Position numbers and translations under genes: made by a program
Notes under the pieces: generated by a model
The model's database searches: none
What the model saw: the letters and a program-made list of their open reading frames with translations, nothing else
What the model was told of the DNA's origin: nothing
NCBI GenBank assembly: GCA_021229015.1
Contig: CM037792.1
Coordinates: 37,759,365-37,823,364, forward strand
DNA length: 64,000 nt
Origin: Solen grandis
Taxonomy: Eukaryota > Mollusca > Bivalvia > Adapedonta > Solenidae
Direction: 5' to 3'
Shown: positions 36,695 through 48,966 of the stretch, in pieces
Numbering within the stretch: position 1 is the first letter of the stretch
Layout of the letters: each line of letters starts with the position of its first letter

Positions 36695-36965
36695 AGCTCA
36701 CCAGAGCACACCATGCTCAAGATGAACTATTGTATTCACCCTGGGTTCGTTATCCGTCGTCGTGCATCGTCAACAATTTGCTTAAAACGACATATCCTCT
36801 GAAACTGATGGATAGAAAAATGACGAAACTTGGCATGAATGATCCTTGGTTGGATTTTCACAGAAGTTGCTAAAACAAATATGGCAACCAACACCATTAA
36901 AAAAAACTTTAAAAACCATCTCCTCTGAAACCACTGGTCAGAATTGTATTTCCTTTGGCACAAAG
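36695..36965 (-). repeat. GCTCACC-family fragment, minus orientation
   Basis: Terminal hairpin at 36,695-36,728 (AGCTCACCAGAGCAC...ATGCTCAAGATGA), then the usual 'cgtcaacaatttgctt' and one core unit with 'atcctctgaaac'. It has no opposite end, so it is truncated. Confidence 0.7.
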
Positions 36966-37729
36966 GGTTAATTCATAGTCATCTACCATAATTGCTTAAA
37001 TGATGTTGATCCCTTGAAAAAATGAATTCCCCAAGGGATTTTAAATTATAACCAGCAAGGTTATTTGAGACTCGAGTTTTGATAACATTTAACCAGGTTG
37101 AAATATACAAAACGTTTATTAAATAGATTGCTCTGTTGACAATTATATTATTGTTCATTTGAATTTCTAAATTAATATTTCACTGCCTACCCCTAGCAGG
37201 CTATATTGTCAGTGGGTTTTTAGAAAGATTATTTAGAAAAAAAACAAAACAACAACAACATATAATTAGGAATTGTAAAAAGCATAAAGATCCACATGAC
37301 TTACGACTTTAATTATAATACAGTGATATGCTCATGTTAAGAAATAATTGTTTTCAGCAAGCTACGTAATATTTCTTATCCCCTAAATCCAATGCACATA
37401 ATTAAATTCTGTTTCCACATATGATAAGCCCACAGTTCTACACACTTATTGATTAAGTGGTGTTGATCCCTTAAAATGAGTCTTGCAGATGGTTGGCTTG
37501 TTTATTAGTACTTTTTCACATTTATCTATCATTATTAAAAAAGAAGAAAAAATATATTTTCTCATTAGTATTTTTTTCACATTTTACTATACTTGTATAC
37601 ATATTAAACAATAAATAGAAAACTAGAGTAAACCTGATCAGCCAGAAAAATAAGCTTTTACATCATAGACCCAAAACCTGGTTTTGTATTACAAACTGGA
37701 TGCAAATGACAACAGGTTGAGTCTGCCAT

Positions 37730-38200
37730 CTGCGTCATCATTCACGTGTAAGTGTGACCTTGACCATGTGGCCAGAGATCCAACGTTTGAATGTTATGCT
37801 TCGAATCATTTAGGCAAGTCTTCCTGCCAAATCAGAGAAAATCATTTGATCCAGAAATAATTTCAGCCCGGACAAGCAATCAAGCACTATTTGCACCTTC
37901 ACCTCTATGTGTTTTCACCTTTAAGTATGACCATGACCTTATAGCCAGGCACCCAACTCTTGTGCGCATCATCAAATATTATTATTGCAATCAGTACTGA
38001 CAAGTTATTTCCATGTCTAAGTTACAGCCCGGACAATCAAATCAATCACCATGACCTTTTACCTCTAAGTGTTTAATTGACCTTAAAGCTAGGATTCCAA
38101 CACTTCAATGCAACACTTTCTCTCACAGAGGTAAAGATAACTGCAATTTAAAAGCCTGCAATCTATGTACGGTATAGTTGCAGTCCAGTTGAACACTGAA
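37730..38200 (+). repeat. Degenerate tandem repeat, about 140-bp units
   Basis: Three units carry 'gtgaccttgaccatg', 'gccagNNaNccaac' and 'cagcccggacaa' in order. Related wording occurs at 49,960-50,090. Confidence 0.6.
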
Positions 38201-38207
38201 AAAAAAA

Positions 38208-38268
38208 AAATAAGAGGGCCAAGATGGCCCAAAAGACGCTCACCTGAGAATAACTACCTTCATAGAAT
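38208..38268 (+). repeat. 5' arm of a GCTCACC-family element
   Basis: AATAAGAGGGCCAAGATGGCCC then ACGCTCACCTGAG. No right end is nearby. Confidence 0.65.
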
Positions 38269-38274
38269 AAACAA

Positions 38275-39440
38275 GTTACTAAACTAGAGTCGCTAATGCG
38301 ACAGCGTCAGTTTTCGCGGATACAACAGTCTTTGGTGCCTAGTTATGCTACAAAGTTCCATTAAGTATAGTATAGAAGTTGCATGATTCGAACATTTAGT
38401 TTCCAGTTTGAAGCATAAAAACTTATTTTCAATTAATTAACAATGGATCAAACTTTGAGCTGTCATAAAATACCAAATTATGCCCAATTTTTAAAACCAT
38501 AACATCACTGGAAAGAGCTCTTTAAGCATTTATACTTTTGTTTATCTTTTCTCAATAAATATTTTTAGTTTTGGAGCTATTTTGGGTGAAGAAACGTAAT
38601 AGACCTTGACCATTGTATTTTTTAACTTTTTAAATTGTTAGCTCTTTGAATCATAAAACTACATTACCTGTGAAAGAATGATGATGATTGAATAAAAAAG
38701 ATAAAGTTAGGAGCTTCAAAAAAAGTAAATAGTCACATTTTTGAAAATTTGATTTTTTTTCTTCAAAATATTAGTTAAGTTTGATCGCAAACCATACATA
38801 CCTTAAATTCGCGAACCCATATATTGTGTGCGTATATGTCTCATAATTCATATGCAGCAAACGGAATTCTTCTATCTAATCTCCAACAAAAATGGACAGG
38901 TTTGACCTACTCTCAATTGCACAGTTGTTGTTTTTTTTTTGCAAGGTTCGACCATTCAACCTCTTCAAATATTTTCCCGTATCCGATACTTTGAAATCCA
39001 TCATAATGCTAAAAACCGTTTTTGATTTTTTTGGGCTGTCACAAAGAAACAGAATGCTGAAAACCGGTCTTGAATCAGACTTCAAATTTTTGAGTTATAA
39101 GCAAAAGGGTGATTTAAGCAAAACGCCTTCTAGCGCAAAAATAAGTAAGAAAATTGATTAAAATTTTACAGTTACCTAGAAATTGGTACCTAGAAATGCA
39201 GCAAATAGTTCAGTTAAGTATACAATATGCATTGGTGGAACATTCTGTTTCTTGAAGCTTAAAAACTGCTTTACAATGGCTCAAAAAATGATCACATATT
39301 GGACTGCCGTAAAATGACCAAATGAAGCCCGATCTTTAAAAAAATAAATATCACTTGAAAGAGCTCTTCAAGAACTTATATTTTTGTCCAAAAAATTCTC
39401 AATAAAATACTTTTAGTTTTGGAGCTATTTTGGGCCGAAG
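38275..39440 (-). repeat. TTTCTGC-family repeat, inverted copies
   Basis: Reverse complement of much of 29,349-30,090: the 'aacaaaaatggacaggttt' block at 38,884 and the 'ttagttttggagctattttg' block, which itself occurs twice here (38,568 and 39,412). No protein is supported. Confidence 0.7.
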
Positions 39441-39459
39441 AAAAAAATAATGATAGAAA

Positions 39460-40028
39460 TATGAAAGAAAATTATACAAGAAACTATTGAATTATACGCT
39501 ACACAAAATCTAACTGAAGACTCTAATGAAATCTCATGGCAAAATCTACAGTTTAGCATTAATGACCAACTCTTTTATGAAATACTTTTAATAGCAATTA
39601 GAGGCAAAACAATTAGTTATGCATCACACAAGAAAAAGTCTGATATAAATAAGGAAAACATTCTTTTAGAGAAATAGAAAATTTGGAAAAACAGAAATCT
39701 CTCAATTTTAACCAGATAGAAATTAAAAAACAGGAACTTTTAGAAATATGGAAGAAAAAAAATAAGGGTGCAATGATTAGATCAAAAGCAAAATGGATAA
39801 AAGAGGGAAAAAAAACTAAGAAAATACTTCTGTAATTTGGAGAATCAAAATTTTGTTTCAAAATTTATGAATAATTTAAAAACAAAATCAGGGGAAATAT
39901 TAGAGACACAAGAGGAAATAATGTCAGAAACAAAGAAACATTATGAAAATTTATATAAAGCCAATGAATGTGAAGACTTTTCTTTAGAAACTATTTTTAA
40001 TGACATCTCTGTTATCATAAATCTTTGA
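39460..40028 (+). pseudogene. L1-like LINE fragment (endonuclease-RT linker)
   Basis: Several frames together read as the linker between endonuclease and reverse transcriptase of an L1/Tx1-like element: a lysine- and glutamate-rich helix, then RSKAKWIKEGKKTKK at about 39,780-39,825. After a frameshift come CNLENQNFVSKFMNNL and a stretch ending HYENLYKANE (about 39,940-39,970). The KWIKEG...KYF...LE box is characteristic of this clade. It is truncated at both ends and frameshifted, so inactive. It sits in the SLC5 intron in the sense direction. Confidence 0.75.
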
Positions 40029-40204
40029 CTTCGGTAACAAAGCCACCTTATTATATAAATTGAACATTTCAGGAAAAACTAGCTCAGACCTTTAGTGGTT
40101 TAACAGTCCACTATAAATGTACAGATCCGAATGATTTGAACAAACTTTGAGTTGGTCTATAAAAGAAATATTTCTGCTAATTATTCTAATTAGACCATTT
40201 CTTT

Positions 40205-40490
40205 AATGAGTCATCTATAATAATAATAAATGATCTCTCCCTTGGTGGTCAGTTTATAACTTGTACAGTCTAGAACGTCACTAAAGGAACATCTGTGCCA
40301 ATATATTTGGAAATCTCGCCATCAGTGTTAGACAAGATATTCTCTCTGTTTCCATATTATCTATGTTTCTATATAAGAACAAATAATTTGAACACTGTTG
40401 TCAAAATCGGCTTAGCTGTTGAGGAGATGTCGTTCGAAAAATGTTGAAGACGGACGAACGACAGTCGATGTATATTAGCCACAATTTCAC
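40205..40490 (+). repeat. Fragment of GCTCACC/Pearl-like core and tail
   Basis: 40,270-40,440 resembles core units seen elsewhere ('aaggaacatctgtgccaa', 'gaggagatgtcgtt') and closes in GACGGACGAACGACAG. Ends are missing. Confidence 0.5.
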
Positions 40491-40896
40491 ACCATAAAGA
40501 AAAAAATAAAATAAGTCAACAAAAAGCCTACCTACTTTAACCAACTGGTGAGCGCTTCCTTGACCCTCATATTCCGCATGTTTACTATTATATTACTTCT
40601 TTCAGTTCTTAATATTTTTAAGCGCGAATGAGTATTGCAATGGAAGGGTCATAGAATAAAAGATACAATGAGGACTTTTGAACTATACTAGTATTTACTG
40701 CATTGCTTATTGCAGTATACAACGTGAAAGGTTCAAGGATTTTTTTTTTCTGTGGAAAATTACAATTAGCTACTATAAACCAGTTGTTACTGTAGTATAC
40801 TGTACCTAATTTCAGCCATATTAACTTAGGAATTTATCGTTTAAACATAAAATAATTTGAATCGAGAGGACATGAAAGATGTTATTTCTTTTATAG

Positions 40897-41827
40897 TTTT
40901 GATGAAAACTACAATCGAAGCCGGAGGACCGGTACAGGTGCTGGAAGATAGCAAGTCAAGACTAAACTTCTTTGATTTCAATCCAGACCCAACACAACGA
41001 AATACGTTTTGGACTCTCACATTCGGTGGATTTTGGCAGTACTTTTATTTAACCATAGTCCAAGCAGCGATCCAAAGAATAAATTCAGCAAAAACCATGT
41101 CCTCAGCAAAGAAATTATTTTTCGTCTCCGGTCCTGCTTACAGCTCTACTGTAGTGCTTGTAATGTTTCAGGGCCTGTCGATCTTCGCTTACTTTACTAT
41201 AAAAGGTTGTGATCCTCTTGCCTCAGGCCAAATCGACAACATGAACCAACTCATCCCGTTTACTATGATGGAACTATTTCAGTCTTGGCCAGGACTGCCT
41301 GGTCTCTTCATAGCTGCACTAGCGGCGGCAGCTCTAAGTTCAATGTCATCCGGACTTAGTTCTATGTCTGCTATTACGTACGAAGATATCATCAAAGAGC
41401 ATATGAAAACTCGAAGTGAATCTTTCGGAACAAATATTGCAATGTTGATTGTACTTGCTTATGGTTTGATTGCCATGGTCATCGTGGCATTGATTTCTTC
41501 TCTTAAGGGAACACTAGGTCAGATATTTGTAAGTTTTACAGGCATAACTTCCGGTGCTGAAACCGGTATCTATTTATGTTCCATCTTCTTTCGAAGATCC
41601 ACGACAAAAGGCGTTTTCATTGGAGCTGTTGCTGGCATGGCCTTCACGTCATGGATCACTGTTGGTCAAATATCTTACGCCGATCTACGGAGACCCGAAT
41701 TTCTCCCATTAGGCCCGACAAATAATTGTCCTGACACAGTGGAGACTGGTTTCCAAAACAAATCCCTACTTACAAATTTCACCGCGGTTTCTCCAGAATC
41801 TTTAATTCCAAGTGTAACACCTACTAA
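40897..41827 (+). CDS. SLC5 sodium-coupled transporter, second coding exon (incomplete)
   Basis: Begins after TTATTTCTTTTATAG, so that the split codon reads valine, and stays open for about 310 codons into the assembly gap. NPDPTQRNTFWTL (about residues 230-242) is typical of the monocarboxylate/multivitamin branch. Several hydrophobic helices follow. LAAAALSSMSSGLSSMSA matches the helix-8 segment whose serines help bind sodium. A long loop with two N-glycosylation sequons (NKS, NFT) lies just before the gap. About 512 residues are visible in total, against roughly 600-640 for the family, so the last helices and C-terminus are missing. A single exon of over 930 bases is unusually long compared with the many small exons of vertebrate SLC5 genes. 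Function as sodium-coupled uptake is a family inference. Confidence 0.9.
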
Positions 41828-41927
41828 NNNNNNNNNNNNNNNNNNNNNNNNNNNNNNNNNNNNNNNNNNNNNNNNNNNNNNNNNNNNNNNNNNNNNNNNN
41901 NNNNNNNNNNNNNNNNNNNNNNNNNNN
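41828..41927. other. Assembly gap (100 N)
   Basis: Exactly 100 N, the usual placeholder for a gap of unknown size. It truncates the SLC5 coding region; what follows is repeat, not the rest of the gene. Confidence 0.99.
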
Positions 41928-42554
41928 TGACCCACATGACCCAAATTCGAACCTGTCCAAGATTTTATGGAGAAAATTATTCTGACCATGTTTCATGAAG
42001 ATTGGGCGAAAAATGTGGCCTCTAGAGTGTTAACAAGGTTTTTATAAGATTTGACCTTGTGACCTACTTTTTGACCCCACATGACCCAAAATCGAACTTG
42101 TCCAAGATTTTATGGAGACAAACATTCTTACCAAGTTTCATGTAGATTGGGCCAAAAATGTGGCCTCTAGAGTGTTAACAAGGTTTTTATAAGGTTTGAC
42201 CTCGTGACCTACTTTTTGACCCCAAATTCGAACCTGTCCAAGATTTTATGGAGAAAATTATTCTGACCAAGTTTCATGAAGATTGGGCCAAAAATGTGGC
42301 CTCTAGAGTGTTAACAAGGTTTTTATAAGATTTGACCTCCTGACCTTCTTCTTGACCCCACATAACCCAATTTCGAACTTGTCCAAGATTTTATGGAGAC
42401 AAACATCCTGACCATGTTTCATGAAGATTGGCCTAAATATGTGGCCTCAAAAGTGTTAACAAGCCAAATTGTTGACGACGCACGTTGCTCGACGTACGCC
42501 AGACGAAGGGCGATCACAAAAGCTCACTTGAAGCACGTTGTGCTCAGGTAAGCT
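41928..42554 (+). mobile_element. GCTCACC-family element, left end in the gap
   Basis: Four units of about 120-150 bases ('gtccaagattttatggagac', 'gtggcctctagagtgttaac') lead to 'aattgttgacgacg' and the terminal hairpin at 42,521-42,554 (AGCTCACTTGAAGCAC...GTGCTCAGGTAAGCT). The complete sister copy with the same core is at 56,096-56,478. Confidence 0.8.
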
Positions 42555-43109
42555 AAAAAACCACAATTTCTCCTACATCCATTCAGCATTTCTTTTTCAT
42601 ATTTTTCATTAAAAAAATAAATTCAAAAAACATTTTAGCCCAGGCATAACACAGAAAGTGCATTCAGATTTTGCAAAAGACAATCAATTATTCGTTTTTA
42701 GTTTACTGTATTTTTTTCTTCAAATTTTGGGTCTCATTATTTCATCATGGGATTCATTGATTTAGCTTGGGGACTCATTTTTTCAAATATGCAAGTCCTT
42801 GGACTCATAACAGGAAATTTCTTGATTAACCACTGCCAATGTTTAAAAATAAAGTCACGAGCTGACTTTTTATCATCATTATCTATATGATCCTAGGTAA
42901 AGAAAAAGTTACCTGCATCTGTAAAGGTTGAATGTTCAAGAAGTTGAGCAGGCCAAATCTCTCTTTAGTTGGACAGATACACTGGAAATGAAGATAATTA
43001 TCATCAAATTTCACATAAACAAGGCTCTGTCAGTATAGCAACCAATAATGTCAAGAGTCCTAACAGCTGAAAACCCCCTATGAACAATTTGAGCCAGATA
43101 GAAACAAGA
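42555..43109. other. Non-coding DNA, nothing recognised
   Basis: No gene, RNA or clear repeat. Confidence 0.45.
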
Positions 43110-43950
43110 AAATAATGGCAATGGGTTATGATCCCTGAACTGTACTGACCTTTCAAGCATGCATATGGTTGATGCACGTGAGATATCTTTGTGTCATAAC
43201 AAACACGTCTGTAAAGTTTTATGAAAATCCAAACATACATATGGCAGCTATAGAGCGGACAAGAAAATGAAACCTATGAATATCAAAGACAATTTCGAAC
43301 AACTCCTGTGACCTTGACTTTTCAAGCATGCATATGGTTGTTGCATGTGACACATATGCTTCTGTCATAAGACTCATAAAAAACACTTCTGTAAAGTTTT
43401 ATGAAAATCACAACATATATATGGAAGTTATAGAGAGGACATAAAAATGAAGCCAATGAATACCAAAGACAATTTCTAACAACTTCTGTGACCTTGACTT
43501 TCAAGCATGCATATGGTTGTTGCACCAACACATCTTCATGTAATGACAAACACTTTTGTAAAATTAAATGAAAATCCAAACATAGATATGGAAATTATAG
43601 AGCGGACACAAAAAGACAACTTCTAACAATTCATGTGACCTTGATCATCCAAGCGCGCACAAGGTAGATGCACATGACACACTTTTGTGTTATGACACTT
43701 TTGTGAAGTTTTATGAAAATCCATCAATATGGAAGTTATAGAGCAGATACAAAGATGTAGCCTAGGAACACTAAAGACGATTTCTAGCAATTCCTGTGAC
43801 CTTGATCGTTCAAGGGTTCATAAAGCTGATGCGTGCAACACACCCTTATGTTATATGGAATACTTCTGTTAAGTTTTATGAAATCCATTCATAAATGTCC
43901 AAGTTATGAAGCGGACACAAAAGCGGGATGGACACGTGGCCAGATTGGAG
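43110..43950 (+). repeat. Tandem array, about 170-bp units
   Basis: Five units share 'gtgaccttgactttcaagca', 'gcatatggttg', 'aaagttttatgaaaatcc' and 'atagagcggaca'. The last ends in GGGATGGACACG. Minus-strand open frames here are repeat-derived. Confidence 0.85.
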
Positions 43951-44519
43951 TAAGGGCAATTTCTTTTGTTATTTTCTCTTGTTTTTAGTTGTGTGTGACG
44001 AAGCCACTCATAACTATAGTACCTACATTCTGAGTATCTGTTTCTTTTAATTGAAACCGAATAACCTCTCAATTTTGTATGAATGATCGAACGATTGAAC
44101 AAAATTCTACAACACAGGTATGCTGAGATTCAGCTAAAGTGTCAAAAACTCAATTTTAAGTAAAATAATAGACACAATAATTGTGTGTGGCATAAAAGCA
44201 GCAAAGAACTAATTTCTCTATGATGTTGCGTAACTGTAACTTTACCATGTGGAGGAATATAATTTCTTTTGATTCAAAGGTGGCTTGTAGGTGAATTTGG
44301 AATGTGGATGTGCAGGTTTTGGTCATTTAGTGGTGTTACATTGATCCATATAGAAAACTTAAATTCCAATACCAATACGTGTAACTTACTAATAATCACA
44401 TCAAGCTAACAACCTCAGATACCTCAAGGCGTTATTTGATGCACTATAGAAGTGCCGATATCTGTATATCTGTTTAAAAGTAACTGATATTTTTATCTAT
44501 AAATAGAGACTGTGCAGTC
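43951..44519. other. Non-coding DNA, nothing recognised
   Basis: No convincing exon or repeat. Confidence 0.45.
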
Positions 44520-44655
44520 GTTCGGTTAAATAAGATACTTAGAGTTCAAATCAAAGTGCTGATAATGCTGAGAGAACAGTATTGTTGCATTTATTTTGTT
44601 ATCAAAGTAAATTCAATAAACTGGGATCAAATTTTCAAGCAAATGACAAAAATCG
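44520..44655 (+). repeat. Direct repeat, copy A
   Basis: Contains 'ctgagagaacagtattg' and 'caagcaaatgacaaaaa'. The partner is at 44,890-45,000. Confidence 0.8.
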
Positions 44656-44889
44656 CGTTCACTTTGCGTTAACAAGGTCATTACAAGAAATTAAAGATGA
44701 ACGCAACATTTGTTTCAACGGACTGTTAACAATTAGCACATCGCCACTGTTATACTCTCCCTACTTCTATAGCCTACAGTTTATAAGATTTATATCAAAT
44801 ATGCATATCTAAATCAAAAGGAAACAAATCTAAAAGAACAATCGTTCATATTTTTAATATAAGTTTGGTATCTGGCAAAAACTGTAGTT

Positions 44890-45000
44890 ATATAAGATAC
44901 TGAGAGTACAAATCAAAACGCTGATAGTGCTGAGAGAACAGTATTGTCGCATTTCTTTTGTTTGCAACTGGGGTTAAATTTTCGAGCAAATGACAAAAAA
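44890..45000 (+). repeat. Direct repeat, copy B
   Basis: Diverged copy of 44,520-44,655, about 370 bases downstream, with small deletions. The short plus-strand frame between the copies has no recognisable domain. Confidence 0.8.
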
Positions 45001-45012
45001 ACAAAAAACAAA

Positions 45013-47012
45013 AACAAGAGGCCCAAGGGCCATAAACGCTCACCAGTGTAAATCAGCATATTCAAGATGATTTTTTCTATAAGGAAATCAAATGACAAAC
45101 CAGAGATCAACTTCATTTTAGCAATCATGGCAGACATTCATGAAACCAATCCTGACCATTACTTTCATGGAAGTAAAATTCTGAAATTTATTAATTGAAG
45201 ATAATATAATATATTGTATTATCAGTTGCAGTTACACGATGTGATAGTTTGAAAGCCACAGGGCTTTTTGTATGGGAAGAAAATGAAAGCAGTTCGTTAA
45301 AATGGTTGATTTAACTTTTACAAAACATGAATAAACTTTTAAATAACAATCTGTAACAAAATATTTCGAAAATTCTTTAATATCGTTTCAGATTCCTTTT
45401 ATTTACAAGTTGTCAAAAGAGATCGTTTCAGATATTATTTACAAGTTGTCAAAATACTAAAAGTACTCTCCAATTACCTACAGTGTGTCTTTTAGCTTAT
45501 CCACAAAAAGCATCTCTAAAATTAAAATTTCGTAACAAAATAGCAATTGCGTACTGACATCGCCAGAATCGCAAATTATGCAAAATAAGTAAACAGATAA
45601 GCTATTCAAGTTTTTCCTCTCTCTTTTTGTCTCTTTAAATTACCATGGGATTACCAGTGTACTGAGAAAACAACAATAACAAATTGAAAGAAATGTTAAA
45701 ATGCGGTTGAGAAAAATATACTTACGGAGGGAAGGGGCCAAATTTCGCCCTATTGACCTTGCACAGAAGAAAATTTAAGTTCTATATAGAGTATTAGGAA
45801 ACCACCCTAGGGACCATTTTTGGGATTAACTTATTTTAGCCATATTGGTATACATTCTGAGGTTACATATTGGGCACAAAGGAAATTAAATTCACAGTGC
45901 TTCATAAAAAAAGTATTTTGATGGTTCTATAATAAGATATAAGGAAATTAGCCAAAATCTCTAAGGGCTCATTTTTCAAGAAAACTTATTTTAGCAATTA
46001 TGGTAGACATTCATGAGGTGACTATTTGTGCCAAAGGAAAATTAATTCTACCATTGTTTCAGAGGAAATGATTTTCAAAGTTTTCAATTATTTTTCTATT
46101 TGTTGCATGGCAACCAGTTCTTCATGACAACTTATTACAATTTGTAAGGCCCACCTAAGGATCACACATGCCAAGTTTATCAAATCTTCAAGGTTCAGAG
46201 GAATGATTTTCAAGTTTTCAATTTTTTCTAAATTGTTGCCATGCAACCAAGTCTTCATGGATCAACTTTATGACAATTTTTTAGAGGCCCACCCAAGGAT
46301 CATAACATGCCAAGTTTATCAAATTATTCCAGCGTTTCAAGAGATGATTTTCAAAGTTTTCAATTATTTTCAATTTGTTGCATGCACCAGAGTTCTCATG
46401 GATCAACTTATGGCAATTTTTGTAGAGCCACCAAGGATCATACATGCCAAGTTTAATCAAATTCTGTCCAGCGCTTCAGAGGAGATGATTTTCAAATTTC
46501 AATTATTTTTCATTTGTTGTCATGGGCAACCAATTCTTCATGATCAACTTTATTGAGCATTTTTGTAGAGCCCACCCAAGACATAATGCCAAGTTTTATC
46601 AATTGTCACGGTTTCAGGGAATGATTTTCAAAGTTTTCAATTAGTTATCCTATGTTGTTGCCATGGCAACCAAAAGTTCTTAGAAAACTTATGTACAATT
46701 TTGTAGAGGCACCCAAGGTCATACATGCCAAGTTTTATCAAATTCTGTCCAGTGCTTTCAGAGGAGATGATTTTCAAAGTATTCAATTAGTTTTTCTATT
46801 TGTTGCCATGGCAACCAGAGTTCTTCATGGATCAACTTTATTTGAGCAATTTTTGTAGAGGCCCACCCAAGGATCATACATGCCAAGTTTTATCAAATTC
46901 TGTCCAGCGGTTTCAGAGGAGATGTCTTTTAAAGCAAATTGTTGACGACGGACGATGACGGACGAAGGGTGATCCCAATAGCTCACCCTGAGCACTTCGT
47001 GCAAAACACCTG
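45013..47012 (+). mobile_element. GCTCACC-family element with long tandem core
   Basis: Left end AACAAGAGGCCCAAGGGCC plus CGCTCACC. The core has about six to seven units of roughly 165 bases (46,060-46,920) around 'ttgccatggcaaccagagtt' and 'aaggatcatacatgccaag'. Then comes GACGACGGACGATGACGG and a degraded hairpin at 46,980. Units at 46,060-46,740 show many scattered single-base losses relative to the clean last unit, so consensus quality may be poor. 45,180-45,830 inside is unassigned. A second partial right end lies at 47,090-47,120. Confidence 0.7.
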
Positions 47013-47234
47013 ATGACAGATGATACTCGGCTAAAGTGCAAACAAACAAAATGTGGACAACAGACAGAAGACAGACATTCATTGTTCCCAATAGCTCATC
47101 CTGAGCAAATGTGCTCAAGTGTTCATAAATCATCTCAGTGAAAAGGACTGGTCAGTGAAATATCAATTTTATACATGTCAGACGAGTCTTCAAGCATATT
47201 TACAAGATACAAGTTTTGTAAAACTTAAGTGTAC

Positions 47235-47447
47235 CCTAATCATTCTTTGTCCCTCGCCATTAGCCTCGGCATACGCAGAACACAAGACAAGCAGAAGTAA
47301 CATTGGCACCAGGAACTCCATGATATCCAGCACACTGGGGGACTCACTGAGCCAGTATATCACATAGTCAGCACACCAGATGAGCACAAAAGCGATCCAA
47401 CTGGCCAACCATCGCTGCAGACACTGGGACGTCAGTCTCATGCGACT
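47235..47447 (-). CDS. Exon of an unrecognised multi-pass membrane protein
   Basis: On the minus strand an acceptor CTTTTGACTGTTGTCCAG opens 71 codons in phase 0. They contain two strongly hydrophobic segments, WIAFVLIWCADYVIYWL (about residues 17-33) and IMEFLVPMLLLLVLCSAY (about 42-59). Arginine and cysteine residues precede the first helix (SRMRLTSQCLQRW). Base composition is far more GC-rich and codon-like than the surrounding repeats. The donor is the weakest part: AGG|GTACAC at 47,235/47,234 keeps phase 0, but the frame stays open to about 47,190. It probably belongs with the exons at 55,953 and 58,653. I do not recognise the protein. Confidence 0.6.
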
Positions 47448-47593
47448 CTGGACAACAGTCAAAAGTTTAATGTAAACAAGTTTAATCAAGTTATTGTTTC
47501 ATTCATTATTTATAGTAATAAGTGTTTTTTTTCCTTCCAAAGATTCTGTTACATTTGACAACAACCATCAAAAACCAGATAATGCAAAAAGTA

Positions 47594-47951
47594 AAAGAGG
47601 GCCAATATGGCCCAAAAGTCGCTCACCTGAGAAACTATGCCTTCATTGCCTGCACTGCTCAAAAATGAAGATTTCTGAGTGTAAAAACAGCAAATTTGTG
47701 TGATGCTGATATTTCAATCCAAAATGTAGGTCTATTTTTTAAGTATCAGTTATAATTGAACTCAACTGAGATGTTGTTGCCATTATTATTGTGTTTGATG
47801 ATAATTGCTTTATAATTACAGATGCAAGAGTGCAAACAAAGTAAAATTTAGGTGGCTATAATCAAACCTGGCTGAGAGATTATATCCTTAAACATTGTCA
47901 TTAAGTTTGAAGATGATTGCTTAAGAAATGAAGATGCTAAATAATAAAAAT
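47594..47951 (+). repeat. 5' arm of a GCTCACC element joined to a core unit
   Basis: AAGAGGGCCAATATGGCCC and TCGCTCACCTGAG, then at 47,821-47,945 one unit of the type found at 24,110. It ends where the next left end begins. Confidence 0.65.
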
Positions 47952-48235
47952 AAACCAGAGGGCCATATGGCCCTAGATCACTCACCAGAGTACATAAGCT
48001 TATTAAAAACAATTCAAGTCACTTGATTTTACCTGGTTTCTTCAGCAGCAGCTAGATTCAAATTTCAGTTGCAAAGAATTCTTAGGTTAGTCAATCATTC
48101 TTAAAATGCTTGTGCAATTATGGTATGAAACCTTGAGGTAATAATTGGTGCAAAACAATAATTAAAACATTAGTTCAAGAAGAGATAAATTTTGAAATTT
48201 TCTATATAGAGTATATATAAGGAAACTAGATGACT

Positions 48236-48292
48236 CCCTATATATATATATATATGTATATATATATACATGTATAAGGAAACTAGATGACT

Positions 48293-48326
<34 letters not shown>

Positions 48327-48355
48327 CATGTATAAGAAAACTAGATGACCCCCCC

Positions 48356-48420
<65 letters not shown>
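48236..48420. repeat. (TA)n microsatellites and poly-T
   Basis: Three TA runs separated by copies of 'aaactagatgac', then about 28 Ts. The open frame over it is low-complexity only. Confidence 0.9.
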
Positions 48421-48426
<6 letters not shown>

Positions 48427-48966
48427 TTCTATATGGAATAAGTATAAGAGGAAACTTATAGTTCATTTTTCAAGGGATCAACCTTATTTTAGCAATTATG
48501 GTAGACAGTCATGAGGTGACCAGTTGTGCTGAATGAAATTAAATTCTGACTATTGGTTTCACAAAAGAAGAATTTGAAATTTTATATAGAGAGTATAATA
48601 ATGAAAGTACCTGACCCCTAGGGGCCTCCCTTTTTCGAGGGATCAACTTAATTCTAGCAACTATGGTGGACAAGTATGAGTTGACAATTTGTGCCAAGTC
48701 ATTTCTATAAGGAAATTTGTGCCAAATGAAATTAAATTCTGACCAATGGTTTCACAGAAGAATTTTCGAAATACAGTATATAAGGAAACACTTGGACCCC
48801 ACAGGGGCCTCATTTTTCACTGGATCACCTTTTTTTAGCATCATGAGGTGACCATTTATGCAAATTGACACTGAATTTTGACCATTGGTTTCACAGAAGA
48901 AGATTTTTGAATTTTCGAAATACAGTGTATCTTTTGCTCACCTGCAAAGTAGTGAAAACAGTAAAA

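Larger units (their letters stand above)
36593..40896 (+). other. SLC5 intron (4,304 bp), repeat-filled
   Basis: Bounded by GTGAGT at the donor and TTATTTCTTTTATAG at the acceptor, phase 1. It contains a GCTCACC fragment, tandem repeats, an inverted TTTCTGC-family copy and an L1-like fragment, each listed separately. 36,966-37,729 within it holds nothing recognised. Confidence 0.85.

Noticed and set aside
48287..48514. Tyrosine/isoleucine-rich open frame
   Set aside because: It is a translation of (TA)n and poly-T.
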